Of a stretch of 64,000 bases of DNA, positions 52,214 through 59,904 are shown piece after piece. This DNA comes from JANMJD01 sp963828405 (GTDB taxonomy: Bacteria; Actinomycetota; Acidimicrobiia; Acidimicrobiales; Ilumatobacteraceae): the NCBI GenBank assembly GCA_963828405.1, contig CAWHEG010000002.1:117874-181873 (forward strand), given 5' to 3'. The stretch's first letter is position 1. The number at the start of each line of letters is the position of its first letter. The notes under the pieces were generated by a model. That model was not told where the DNA came from and ran no database searches. It worked only from the letters and a program-made list of their open reading frames with translations. The translations under genes and the position numbers were made by a program.

Positions 52214-52219
52214 TAAGTT
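52214..52219 (+). promoter_or_regulatory. -10 box (TAAGTT) of the MocR-like regulator
   Basis: TAAGTT lies 12 bases before the ATG at 52232, with TTGTGA at 52201-52206 upstream overlapping the inverted repeat. Confidence 0.35.
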
Positions 52220-52231
52220 AACGTTCCCGAG

Positions 52232-53587
52232 ATGGACGTCGCCGACCGGGTGCGGGATGCGATCACGGACCGCAGTGCACGGGGCATCGCCGCCGTCGTC
52301 AGCCGGATGATCACGGCGGGCGAACTCACGCCGGGCGATCGACTGCCCACCGTCCGCTGGCTGGCCCGGGAGTTGAAGGTCAGCCCGACGACGGTCAGCG
52401 AGGCCTGGCAGGGACTCACCGATGCCGGGGTGATCACGACTCGGGGCCGGCTCGGCAGCTTCGTCGAACGCCTCGGCGCCCCGATGGCGCCCAGGCGGTA
52501 CCGCAGCGTCACCGAGGGGTCGGGGAACTTCGCCCTCGACCTGTCGACGGGGACGCCGGACCCGGGGTTGCTCCCCGACCTGTCGGCCGCCCTGGCCCGG
52601 GTGAGCCGCGGCGGATCGCTGACCACCAGCTACCTCGACGACCCCGTGCTCCCGGGGTTGCACGAGGTGCTCACGGAGGCCTGGCCGTTCGCCCCGGAGG
52701 CGCTGACCGTGGTGGACGGGGCGATGGATGCCCTCGACCGTCTGGCGACCAGCCTCTTGCGGCGCGGCGACCGGGTGGCGATCGAGAACCCGTCGTTCCC
52801 TCCCCTGCTCGACCTGCTCGAACAGCTCGGGATGGAACTGATCGGGGTCGACGTCGACGCAGCCGGCATCGTGCCGTCGTCGCTGGCCGCCGCCCTGACC
52901 CGCAGCCCCTCGGTCCTGTTCACCCAGCCACGCGCCCACAACCCGCTCGGGGTGAGCGCGACGCCCGAGAGGGTGGCCGAGCTCGCCTCGCTGCTCGCCG
53001 GGGCGACGACCACGGTGATCGAGGACGATCACGCCGGCGACATCGCCACGGCCCCGATCGCCAGCCTCGGTTTCCACCTGCCGGAGCGGACGATCCTCAT
53101 CCGCAGCTTCTCCAAGAGCCACGGACCCGACCTGCGCCTGGCCGCGGTGGGCGGGGCGGGCGAGCCGATCTCGCGGATGGCGCGGCGACGGATCCTCGGC
53201 GCCGGGTGGTCGAGCCGTCTGCTGCAGGCCGTTCTGGCCGATCTGCTCACCTCGCAGGCCACCGTCGACGAGATCGCCCTCGCCCGTTCGACCTACGCCC
53301 GGCGGCGGTCGGCGCTGTGCGGCGCGCTCGCCGAGCGCGGCGTGACGTTCAGCGGGACCGACGGCATCAACCTGTGGGTCGACGTCGCCGACGAGCGGTC
53401 CGCCCAGCTCAGCCTGGCCTCGCGCGGTGTGGGGACGGCGCCGGGCCGACCGTTCGTCGTCGGCGCCCGCGACACCGACCACCTCCGCCTCACCGTCGGG
53501 TTGGTCCGCGACCACATCGAACAGCTCGCCGATCAGGTCGCCGCCGCCGCCGAGGACCACACCGACCGCTCGTCCTCCCGCCGGTGA
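52232..53587 (+). CDS. MocR-type transcriptional regulator (GntR HTH + aminotransferase-like domain)
   Basis: A 451-residue regulator. The N-terminal winged helix contains MITAGELTPGDRLPTVRWLA and LKVSPTTVSEAWQGL, GntR-type. From about residue 95 a fold-type I aminotransferase domain follows, with the PLP lysine in IRSFSKSHGPDLRLA and the segments FTQPRAHNPLGVS and IEDDHAGDI. MocR proteins sense an amino compound or PLP. It is divergent from the pyrimidine-type operon, so beta-alanine or a related amine is the likely signal. Confidence 0.9.
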   Translation: MDVADRVRDAITDRSARGIAAVVSRMITAGELTPGDRLPTVRWLARELKVSPTTVSEAWQGLTDAGVITTRGRLGSFVERLGAPMAPRRYRSVTEGSGNFALDLSTGTPDPGLLPDLSAALARVSRGGSLTTSYLDDPVLPGLHEVLTEAWPFAPEALTVVDGAMDALDRLATSLLRRGDRVAIENPSFPPLLDLLEQLGMELIGVDVDAAGIVPSSLAAALTRSPSVLFTQPRAHNPLGVSATPERVAELASLLAGATTTVIEDDHAGDIATAPIASLGFHLPERTILIRSFSKSHGPDLRLAAVGGAGEPISRMARRRILGAGWSSRLLQAVLADLLTSQATVDEIALARSTYARRRSALCGALAERGVTFSGTDGINLWVDVADERSAQLSLASRGVGTAPGRPFVVGARDTDHLRLTVGLVRDHIEQLADQVAAAAEDHTDRSSSRR

Positions 53588-53638
53588 TCCAGCCGCGCCG
53601 GCGACGCCACGGCCGGCCGCGGACCGGACGGCGCGGGG

Positions 53639-54941
53639 TCAGACGTTCTTCGGCAGCGCCGAGAACGGCGTGGTCCGGTCGGCACTCGGCTCCTTGGGCA
53701 GCCCGAGCACCCGCTCGCCGATGATGTTGCGCTGCACCTGGTCGGTGCCGCCGTAGATCGGCGGGGCCTGGGCGAACAGAGCCAGCTCGGTGATGATCGC
53801 CTGGAGCGGCCGGCCCACGGCCTCGTCCAGGATCGCCCGGTCGGCGGCGTTGTAGGCGTGGAGCGTGCCCGAGGCGCCGAGGATCCGCATGCCGAGGTCG
53901 CGCTGCAGTCGCATGGCGTCGCTCATCGACAGCTTGCTGATGTTGCCGAACCCGGGGATGTCGCCCCCCTGCGCCTTGAGCGCCTTCAGCCGGAGCGTGT
54001 TCATCCGCCCGATCTCCTCGATCGAGTGCAGGCGCATCAGGTCCTGGCGCACGCTCGGATCGTCGATCGCCCCGCTCGACCGGGCCAGCTCGACGAGCAC
54101 CTTGCCCACGCCGCGGAACTCGGCACTCCCACCGCCCGAACGGCGGTTGCCGAGGAAGTCACCCGCTCGACGGCCGAGATGGCCGGCCACCGTGCCGGGC
54201 AGTGCGGCGCTGGCCGCGGCGTGGCCACCGCCGGAGCCGAGCCCGGCACGCTCGAAGGCCAACGTGGTGTTGGCCACCGCCCATCCGTTGTGGCGATCAC
54301 CGATCCTCGCCTCGTCGCCCACACGGGCATCGGTGAGGAAGACCTCGTTGAACAGCGCCCGACCCGTCATCTCCCGCAGGGGTCGGACCTCGACCCCCGG
54401 CTGGTGCATGTCGATGGCGAAGTAGCTGATGCCCTGGTGCTTGGGGACCTCGGAGTTGGTCCGGGCGATCAACATGCCCAGGTCGGCATGATGCCCTCCC
54501 GACGTCCACACCTTCTGGCCGTTGACCACCCACTCGTCGCCGTCCTGGACGGCCCTGGTCTGCAAGCCGGCCAGATCGCTGCCGGCGACCGGTTCGCTGA
54601 ACAACTGGCACCACGCAGCCGCGTCCCGTGACGATGTCGCCGACGTAGCGTGCGACCTGCTCGGGCGTCCCGTGGGTGGCGATGGTCGGGGCGGCGAGGA
54701 GCATCCCCAGCCCCCCGGGAGCGGGGAGCGCCCCGTGCTCGCCGATCGCCTCGGCGACCCGCACGGCGTCGGTGCGCGACAGGCCGCGACCGTAGGCGTT
54801 CTCCGGGAGCAGCGGCGCCGCCCATCCGGCCGATCCGAGTCGTTCCCACCACTCGGCGACCGTCAGATCGGGATCCCAGTTCCGGGCGAGCCAGGAGCGG
54901 AGCTCGTCGATCACGTCGTCTGCTGGGGTCGTTCCGGCCAT
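53639..54941 (-). pseudogene. Acyl-CoA dehydrogenase, interrupted by one frameshift
   Basis: An FAD enzyme that oxidises an acyl-CoA to the enoyl form. The N-terminal helical domain is in one frame (DELRSWLARNWDPDLTVAEW to YVGDIVTGR), and the rest in another, beginning WCQLFSEPVAGSDLAGLQTR (the FAD-binding segment), then NGQKVWTSGGHHADLGML and the C-terminal helices ending with GTDQVQRNIIGERVLGLPKE. One extra G at 54619-54620 accounts for the break; removing it gives about 433 residues, normal for the family. The C-terminal GGTDQ motif is intact. It overlaps the desaturase stop by 31 bases. Confidence 0.9.
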
Positions 54942-56470
54942 CGGCCGATGCTGTCACGCGCGGGGTCCCCGTCGCCATCCCGACCCGCCTGCCCCCTCGG
55001 ATACGCCTCCGCCGCTGAATCGGCCGCCGGTGGATCGGCCCCCGGTGGATCGGCCCCCGGTGGATCGGCCGCCGGTGGATCCGCTGCCCCGATCCGGGCG
55101 ACCAGGCGGCCCCCGACGATCGCCACCTTGTGGACGTCGAGCGGGGCTTGCGCCGGCCGACGCACGGCAAGTCCGGTGAACACGTCGAAACGACCGTTGT
55201 GCTTGGGGCACTCCACGACGCACCCGTCGAGCAGACCGTCGATCAGGTGGGTCCGGCCGTGCGTGCACAGCCCGGCGGTCAGAGCGAACCTGGTCTGCTC
55301 GGGCCGGCACAGCAGGTACGTGCGACCATCGAGATCGATCCGCCGCATCGCCCCCACGGTGAGATCGGCGGCGTCCCCGAGGTCGACCTCGGCGCCGACC
55401 ACCGGGGTCGGACCGTCGCTCGACGGCTCGACGGCGCCGACGAGGTCGGGGACCGGGCGACCGGCGATCTCCCAGCGCGGATCGCGCCGCTGGTGGCGCA
55501 GGGCGTCGACGATCTCCCGGTAGGCGGCCCACGTGCTCGGGGTCGGCGGGGCCAGCTGGTCCTTGATCGCGGTGTGCAACGCGGGCAGGTTGTAGTACGG
55601 GACGGCGGGGAAGATGTGGTGCTCGACGTGGTAGTTCATGTTCAGGTAGAGGAACCGGAACACCGGGTTCATGCACACCGTGCGCGTGTTGAGCCGGTGG
55701 TCGAGCACGTCCTCGCGCAGGCCGACGTGCTGGGTCACGGCGAAGAACCACAACAGCCACACCCCGTAGAACGACGGCAGCCCGACGAACAGCAACGGCA
55801 CGATCGAACGCGTCGCCAGGGACCAGGCGACGGGAACCAGGTAGACGGCCACGAACACCCGCGCCTCGCCGACGACCCGGCGATGCTCCGTCTCGGGGAC
55901 GAAGTCGCGGGCGTCCGCGTCCAGCCGGCCCAGGGCGTGCATGGCCATCCGCCGCAGCATCGCCGGGCCGTTGACGGTGTTGAGGTAGTTGGGGATCAGG
56001 CGGCGCAGCCTGAACGGCCGCGGGAAGACGATCTCGGGGTCACGTCCGACGACGATGGTGTCGGAGTGGTGGCGCACGTGCGACCAGCGCCACAGCGTCG
56101 GCTCGCGCAACAGCATGAACGAGGCGACGTAGTACACGGCGTCGTTGGCCCGCCGGTTGTGCAGCGCCGTGCCATGGCCGTGCTCGTGCCAGCGCGGGTC
56201 GGCGGCGCCGCCGTAGAGCGCGCCGTAGACCACGAAGCACGGCACGCACCACCAGGAACCGAGGGTGACGAACGCCAGGACCCCGCTGATGATCAGCAGC
56301 CCGGCCCACAACGCCACGTCGCATGCGGCCCGGCCATTGGTGCGCGCCATCAACTCCTGGAGACGTTCGGGCGCGATCACCGGGCGGAACCACTCGGCAT
56401 TCGCCAGACCGGCCTCCTTCGCCCGCGCCGACTCCGCGCCGGTCAGGCTGTAGTCGCGTTGGGCGATCAT
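54911..56470 (-). CDS. Fatty-acid desaturase domain fused to a C-terminal Rieske [2Fe-2S] domain
   Basis: A 519-residue fusion. Residues about 1-330 form a membrane di-iron oxygenase/desaturase domain with histidine boxes HEHGHG, SHVRHHSDT and NYHVEHHIFPAVPYYNLP. Residues about 375-475 form a Rieske domain with CTH and CPKH cluster ligands. The rest is a Pro/Ala/Asp-rich tail encoded partly by tandem 15-bp repeats. Rhizopine MocD/MocE are a separate desaturase-like oxygenase and Rieske ferredoxin; here the same pair appears in one chain, so the electron carrier is built in. The substrate is unknown. It overlaps the genes on both sides, so the three are coupled. Confidence 0.85.
   Translation of the reverse strand: MIAQRDYSLTGAESARAKEAGLANAEWFRPVIAPERLQELMARTNGRAACDVALWAGLLIISGVLAFVTLGSWWCVPCFVVYGALYGGAADPRWHEHGHGTALHNRRANDAVYYVASFMLLREPTLWRWSHVRHHSDTIVVGRDPEIVFPRPFRLRRLIPNYLNTVNGPAMLRRMAMHALGRLDADARDFVPETEHRRVVGEARVFVAVYLVPVAWSLATRSIVPLLFVGLPSFYGVWLLWFFAVTQHVGLREDVLDHRLNTRTVCMNPVFRFLYLNMNYHVEHHIFPAVPYYNLPALHTAIKDQLAPPTPSTWAAYREIVDALRHQRRDPRWEIAGRPVPDLVGAVEPSSDGPTPVVGAEVDLGDAADLTVGAMRRIDLDGRTYLLCRPEQTRFALTAGLCTHGRTHLIDGLLDGCVVECPKHNGRFDVFTGLAVRRPAQAPLDVHKVAIVGGRLVARIGAADPPAADPPGADPPGADPPAADSAAEAYPRGQAGRDGDGDPARDSIGRWPERPQQTT
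55021..55080. repeat. Four tandem 15-bp repeats in the fusion protein's tail
   Basis: Four 15-base units (CGGCC[G/C]CCGGTGGAT) run head to tail and stay in frame, encoding five-residue units rich in Asp, Pro, Ala and Gly on the minus strand. The two middle units differ from the outer ones by one base. This looks like recent slippage expansion in a linker. Confidence 0.9.
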
Positions 56471-58170
56471 CCCGCCACCTCCGAGGCGGCGGCGACCTCG
56501 CCCAGGCGGACCGCGTCGCTTGCGAGGATCGCTCCTGCCGCCTCGGCCCGATCGACGGCCGTCGTCCACCGGGCCGCGAAGGTGGCGTGGTCCGGGTAGG
56601 CCGCGGCGATCTGCGCCGCGGTGAACGGTCGGGTGGTGCCGAACAGACCGCAGAAGCTCTCCCCGGTCTGGCCGAAGCCCGTCAACCTGGCCACGGGGAC
56701 ATCGAGGTGCGGGGTGCGGATGCCACCCCTGGCATTCCCATTGTCGTCGAGGACCAGCGCGCCGGCCTCGTCGATCTCGATCGGCGCCATGGCGGGCGGC
56801 GGCTCACCGGTGCGAACCCAGGATTCGAGCGACCAGAGCGCGGCGCGCAGCACGTAGGTGTGCGGTCCGGCGTTGATCGGCAGGTCGCAGGTGATCACGC
56901 CACCGAAGATCGAGTTGGGCGGGGTGGCCATGGCGGCGAACAACGCCGCGTCCCCGGCGCCCGAGCCGTCGTCGGTGTCGCCGATGCCCAGGTTGTAGAC
57001 ATCGGCGTGGGCGGTGCCCGGAACCTCCCACGAGCGGACGATGTCGGTGTCGGGCTGGCGCGCCCGGACGAAGCCGAGGCGACCGCCGAGGACATCGGTC
57101 TCGGAGAGGAAGTTGAGCACGGGCACGGCGGTGTCCGTGCGGATCAAGGTGGGGTCGGGGGCGGTGATCGACGGGAGCGGATCCTGCAAGAGACCTGCTC
57201 CCGCCGATCCCCGGCTGTGCAGCAGGTACCCGTCGAAGACGTTGGCGATGGGCGCCACGGCATCGACGTACGTGGTCAACCGGAAGGCCGACTGCGACTC
57301 CCCGATGGCGATCACCCGGTCGGGCTGCAGTCCGTCGAGCACCTTGTCGGCCTGCGTCCTCACGGCGGCGCCCACCTGGCTGAACATGTCGTAGGAATAG
57401 CTGTCGCCCGGGTGGGAGAGCGGGGCGTAGCGCTCGGGGTCGACCGCCTTGAGGGCGAGCGCCGCGCCGAGCGCGTTGCCGCCCCCGAGGATCCCGACGG
57501 CCTGGGCCGAGACGCCGACCCAGGCCCACCCGGAACGGATCAGCTCGACGTGGGCGTAGGTCCAGTCGGGGGCGTTGTCGAACCCGGCGGTGACGTTGAA
57601 CCACTCGACCGCCACGCTCCCGTTCCAGTCGGCGGCGTCGATCGGTCGGCGTACCACGATCCGCGTGGTGAACGGCACGGGCGCGATCGGCTCAACGGAC
57701 CATCGACCATCCGAGGTCAGCGGCTCGGCCGACGAGTAGGCCACGGCCGTCCCACTGAGGAAGAGCTCGGTCTCGGTGTACCCGACGGCCGCCAGATCGG
57801 GCCGGCCCGTGCCGAGCGAGGCGAACCCCTTCCCGCCCACCGGCGGATCGGCAACGGTCACCTCGCCAACCAGGTCGGGCCGGAACAACGGTGCCGCGGT
57901 GGGCGTTGGAGCCTCGGTCGTGGGCGCCACGATGGGCGGCGGCACGGTGGTCGGTGCCACGGTCATGGTGGGGGCCTCCGTCGGCACAGGATGGAGGGTC
58001 GGTTGGGCGGCCGTGGCCACGACCGGCGCCGAGTCCTCCCCGTCGAGCGCCGAGTCCGCCCCGCCCGACGAACAGGCGGCAAGCATGGCGAGACCGCAGA
58101 GGTAGCCCACCACACGCCGACGACGGGCGGGGCTCCCGTAGCGCGGCGACGGTTCAACGGCGACGGACAC
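56467..58170 (-). CDS. Lipoprotein alpha/beta hydrolase domain protein
   Basis: A 567-residue protein. The lipobox LAMLAACSSG near residue 37 marks an exported lipoprotein. A Thr/Pro/Ala-rich linker of about 60 residues follows, then a large alpha/beta hydrolase domain with the nucleophile elbow AIGESQSAFR and the region PGTAHADVY. The type resembles the large alpha/beta hydrolase-domain family (Abhydrolase_10) found in actinobacteria. I chose the GTG at 58170, because a TACGCT box ends 7 bases before it; the start is then leaderless. It overlaps the desaturase fusion start by 4 bases. It may free an acyl or ester substrate for the two downstream enzymes. Confidence 0.78.
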   Translation of the reverse strand: MSVAVEPSPRYGSPARRRRVVGYLCGLAMLAACSSGGADSALDGEDSAPVVATAAQPTLHPVPTEAPTMTVAPTTVPPPIVAPTTEAPTPTAAPLFRPDLVGEVTVADPPVGGKGFASLGTGRPDLAAVGYTETELFLSGTAVAYSSAEPLTSDGRWSVEPIAPVPFTTRIVVRRPIDAADWNGSVAVEWFNVTAGFDNAPDWTYAHVELIRSGWAWVGVSAQAVGILGGGNALGAALALKAVDPERYAPLSHPGDSYSYDMFSQVGAAVRTQADKVLDGLQPDRVIAIGESQSAFRLTTYVDAVAPIANVFDGYLLHSRGSAGAGLLQDPLPSITAPDPTLIRTDTAVPVLNFLSETDVLGGRLGFVRARQPDTDIVRSWEVPGTAHADVYNLGIGDTDDGSGAGDAALFAAMATPPNSIFGGVITCDLPINAGPHTYVLRAALWSLESWVRTGEPPPAMAPIEIDEAGALVLDDNGNARGGIRTPHLDVPVARLTGFGQTGESFCGLFGTTRPFTAAQIAAAYPDHATFAARWTTAVDRAEAAGAILASDAVRLGEVAAASEVAG

Positions 58171-58177
58171 GAACGCC

Positions 58178-58183
58178 AGCGTA
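58178..58183 (-). promoter_or_regulatory. -10 box (TACGCT) of the hydrolase/desaturase/dehydrogenase operon
   Basis: Minus-strand TACGCT ends 7 bases before the GTG at 58170. Confidence 0.5.
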
Positions 58184-58331
58184 CGGTCGCTCTCCCCGGG
58201 ACTTCCGACCGTACCCCTCGCCGCGGCGTTCCGCGTGCACCGATCCGCGCCCGGGCGCGGATCGGTGTGACCGGAACGGACCGGCATCGCCGCGGGCTCC
58301 GCCGACGCTCGCGCCCCGACCCGCGCCTGGC

Positions 58332-58994
58332 TCAGCGATCGAGATCGGGTGGGGCGAGCTCGCTCGGACCGACGTGGGCGTCCAGCCAATCGTCGAGCGC
58401 ATCGCACGCCCGCCACTCAGCCACGATGCGCTCCGCCGCGCCCGGGGCGTGCATCCATCCGGCGACCGGGAACGACTTGACGGCGATCAGGCCCTTGCGG
58501 CGGAGCAGGGCGATGCGCGGATGGTCCTTGGGGTATCCGCGTGGCGCGGTCTTCAGCGAGGAGATCGCGTCCATCGTGAACCCGAGCGACTCGAGCGACT
58601 CGCCCAGCGAGGCGACCTCGGCACCCCGGTGGTCGTCGACGACCGCCCGACGGAAGCGTTCGAGCTGGTCGGCGGCCATGTCGTAGTAGCCCGAGCCGAG
58701 CATCAGCCCGCTCGCCGACAGCTGCACGTAGTACCCGGCGCCGCCCTCGCGTTCGGCGTACATCCCCTGCTGGGTCTTGTACGGCGGGCGGCCCTTGGTG
58801 AACCGGACGTCGTTGTACGGGCGGAACAGGTGGAACGGCCCGAACTCCCCGAGGTCGGCGGCCAGCGCCTCGAAGCGCTCCTTGACGTCGGCCACGTAGG
58901 TCGCACGGTTGGCCTGCCAGAACGCCTTGGAGTTGTCGGCCTCCAACCTCGCATAGAAGTCGAAGGTCGCGGCCGGGAAGCCGGTGAAGGCCAT
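58332..58994 (-). CDS. DUF2461 domain protein
   Basis: A 220-residue protein of DUF2461, a family with no known function. Family landmarks are FTGFPAATFDFYARLEADNSK, then FWQANRATYV, FRPYNDVRFTKGRPPYKTQQG, GGAGYYVQLSASGLMLGSGYY and PRGYPKDHPRIALLRRKGL. The length is normal. Two conserved Arg/Lys/Asp segments suggest nucleotide or phosphate binding, but this is a guess. A TTG/GCA region before the ATG shows no strong ribosome-binding site. Confidence 0.82.
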   Translation of the reverse strand: MAFTGFPAATFDFYARLEADNSKAFWQANRATYVADVKERFEALAADLGEFGPFHLFRPYNDVRFTKGRPPYKTQQGMYAEREGGAGYYVQLSASGLMLGSGYYDMAADQLERFRRAVVDDHRGAEVASLGESLESLGFTMDAISSLKTAPRGYPKDHPRIALLRRKGLIAVKSFPVAGWMHAPGAAERIVAEWRACDALDDWLDAHVGPSELAPPDLDR

Positions 58995-59014
58995 TGCCGT
59001 GCCCCTCGCTCGAT

Positions 59015-59317
59015 CTACTCGACGATCTCGGAGATCTGCGCCACCGGGGCGGTGTTGGTGTAGCGGGCGACGTCGGCCGCCACGGCCGCGGTGCCATCGC
59101 TGGCCATCGCCGCCTCGAACGCCTGCATGTCGGGAAAACGGAAGTGAACAGCGGCCAGGTAGGGACCGCCCACGCCCCGGTCGATCTCGGCCCCGCCGAG
59201 ACCCCACGACGAGATGCACAGCGGGACGTGGGTGTCGCGGTAGTAGGCGTGATCGAACGTGGCCGGGACGCCCTCGGAGACGTCGCCGGCGGGATAGGAG
59301 AAGGTCACTCGGATCAT
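59015..59317 (-). CDS. EthD family protein
   Basis: A 100-residue dimeric alpha/beta-barrel protein of the EthD family, which occurs in degradation and polyketide pathways. The landmarks are VTFSYPAG, FDHAYYRDTHVPLC, GGPYLAAVHFRFPDMQAFEAAMAS and ADVARYTNTAPVAQISEI. A TACCGT box lies 6 bases before the ATG (leaderless). It ends 20 bases before the DUF2461 start, same strand, so the two are probably one transcript. Confidence 0.78.
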   Translation of the reverse strand: MIRVTFSYPAGDVSEGVPATFDHAYYRDTHVPLCISSWGLGGAEIDRGVGGPYLAAVHFRFPDMQAFEAAMASDGTAAVAADVARYTNTAPVAQISEIVE

Positions 59318-59323
59318 GACGGC

Positions 59324-59329
59324 ACGGTA
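59324..59329 (-). promoter_or_regulatory. -10 box (TACCGT) of the EthD-like gene
   Basis: Minus-strand TACCGT ends 6 bases before the ATG at 59317. Confidence 0.5.
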
Positions 59330-59431
59330 GCCGCCGGGCTCACCGCAGCGCGGGCCGAGCGGGCCCGACGGAGCTCCGCGAGGTCGGTCCGGCTCGTGCC
59401 GCCACTTCAGCGGCCGGATGGAGCATCCTGT

Positions 59432-59893
59432 GTGACCGTGCCCAGCCAACGTCGTCATCGCCAGAAGGGTCAGCCGCTGCCGGTGGAGCTCACCGACGCC
59501 GAACGGTTCGCGGCGGGGCTCAAGGAGGCCGAACTGGCCAAGCAGAAGGCGGCGGCGGCCAAGGAGGCCTCCCGCCGGGCCGCCGCCGAGCTGAAGGCCG
59601 AGCTGGAACGCCAACAGGCCGCCGCGGCGCAGCTCGCCGCCGATCTCGCCAGCGCCCGCCGGGACCACGCGGGCGCCGTCGAGCGGCTCAAGTCGGCCCG
59701 CCAGTCCGGGCGCGGCAAGGCCGAGGCGGAGATCGCCTGGCGCGAGGCGACGGCGCGGCTGATGGAGCTCGAGACCGGGACCCGACCGGCGTGGGCCCCC
59801 GTCGCAGCGAGCCCCGCTCAGGCAGGACACTCGCCCGACGGCGCGCCCGCCGATGATCCGGCAGCCTCGCCGATGGGCGCTGCGCGGTCGTAA
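59432..59893 (+). CDS. Ala/Lys/Glu-rich coiled-coil protein of unknown function
   Basis: A 153-residue protein. Residues about 25-115 are almost entirely Ala, Lys, Glu, Arg, Gln and Leu in a heptad-like arrangement (AKQKAAAAKEASRRAAAELK and on), predicting a long coiled coil. The C-terminus is Ala/Pro-rich and disordered. The start is uncertain: GTG at 59432 or the GTG two codons later. It directly precedes the HerA-like ATPase, whose -10 box overlaps this gene's stop codon. I do not recognise a family. Confidence 0.55.
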   Translation: MTVPSQRRHRQKGQPLPVELTDAERFAAGLKEAELAKQKAAAAKEASRRAAAELKAELERQQAAAAQLAADLASARRDHAGAVERLKSARQSGRGKAEAEIAWREATARLMELETGTRPAWAPVAASPAQAGHSPDGAPADDPAASPMGAARS

Positions 59894-59896
59894 CCT
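59891..59896 (+). promoter_or_regulatory. -10 box (TAACCT) of the HerA-like gene
   Basis: TAACCT ends 8 bases before the ATG at 59905 and overlaps the preceding stop codon (TAA). Confidence 0.5.
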
Positions 59897-59904
59897 CTCG
59901 CACC

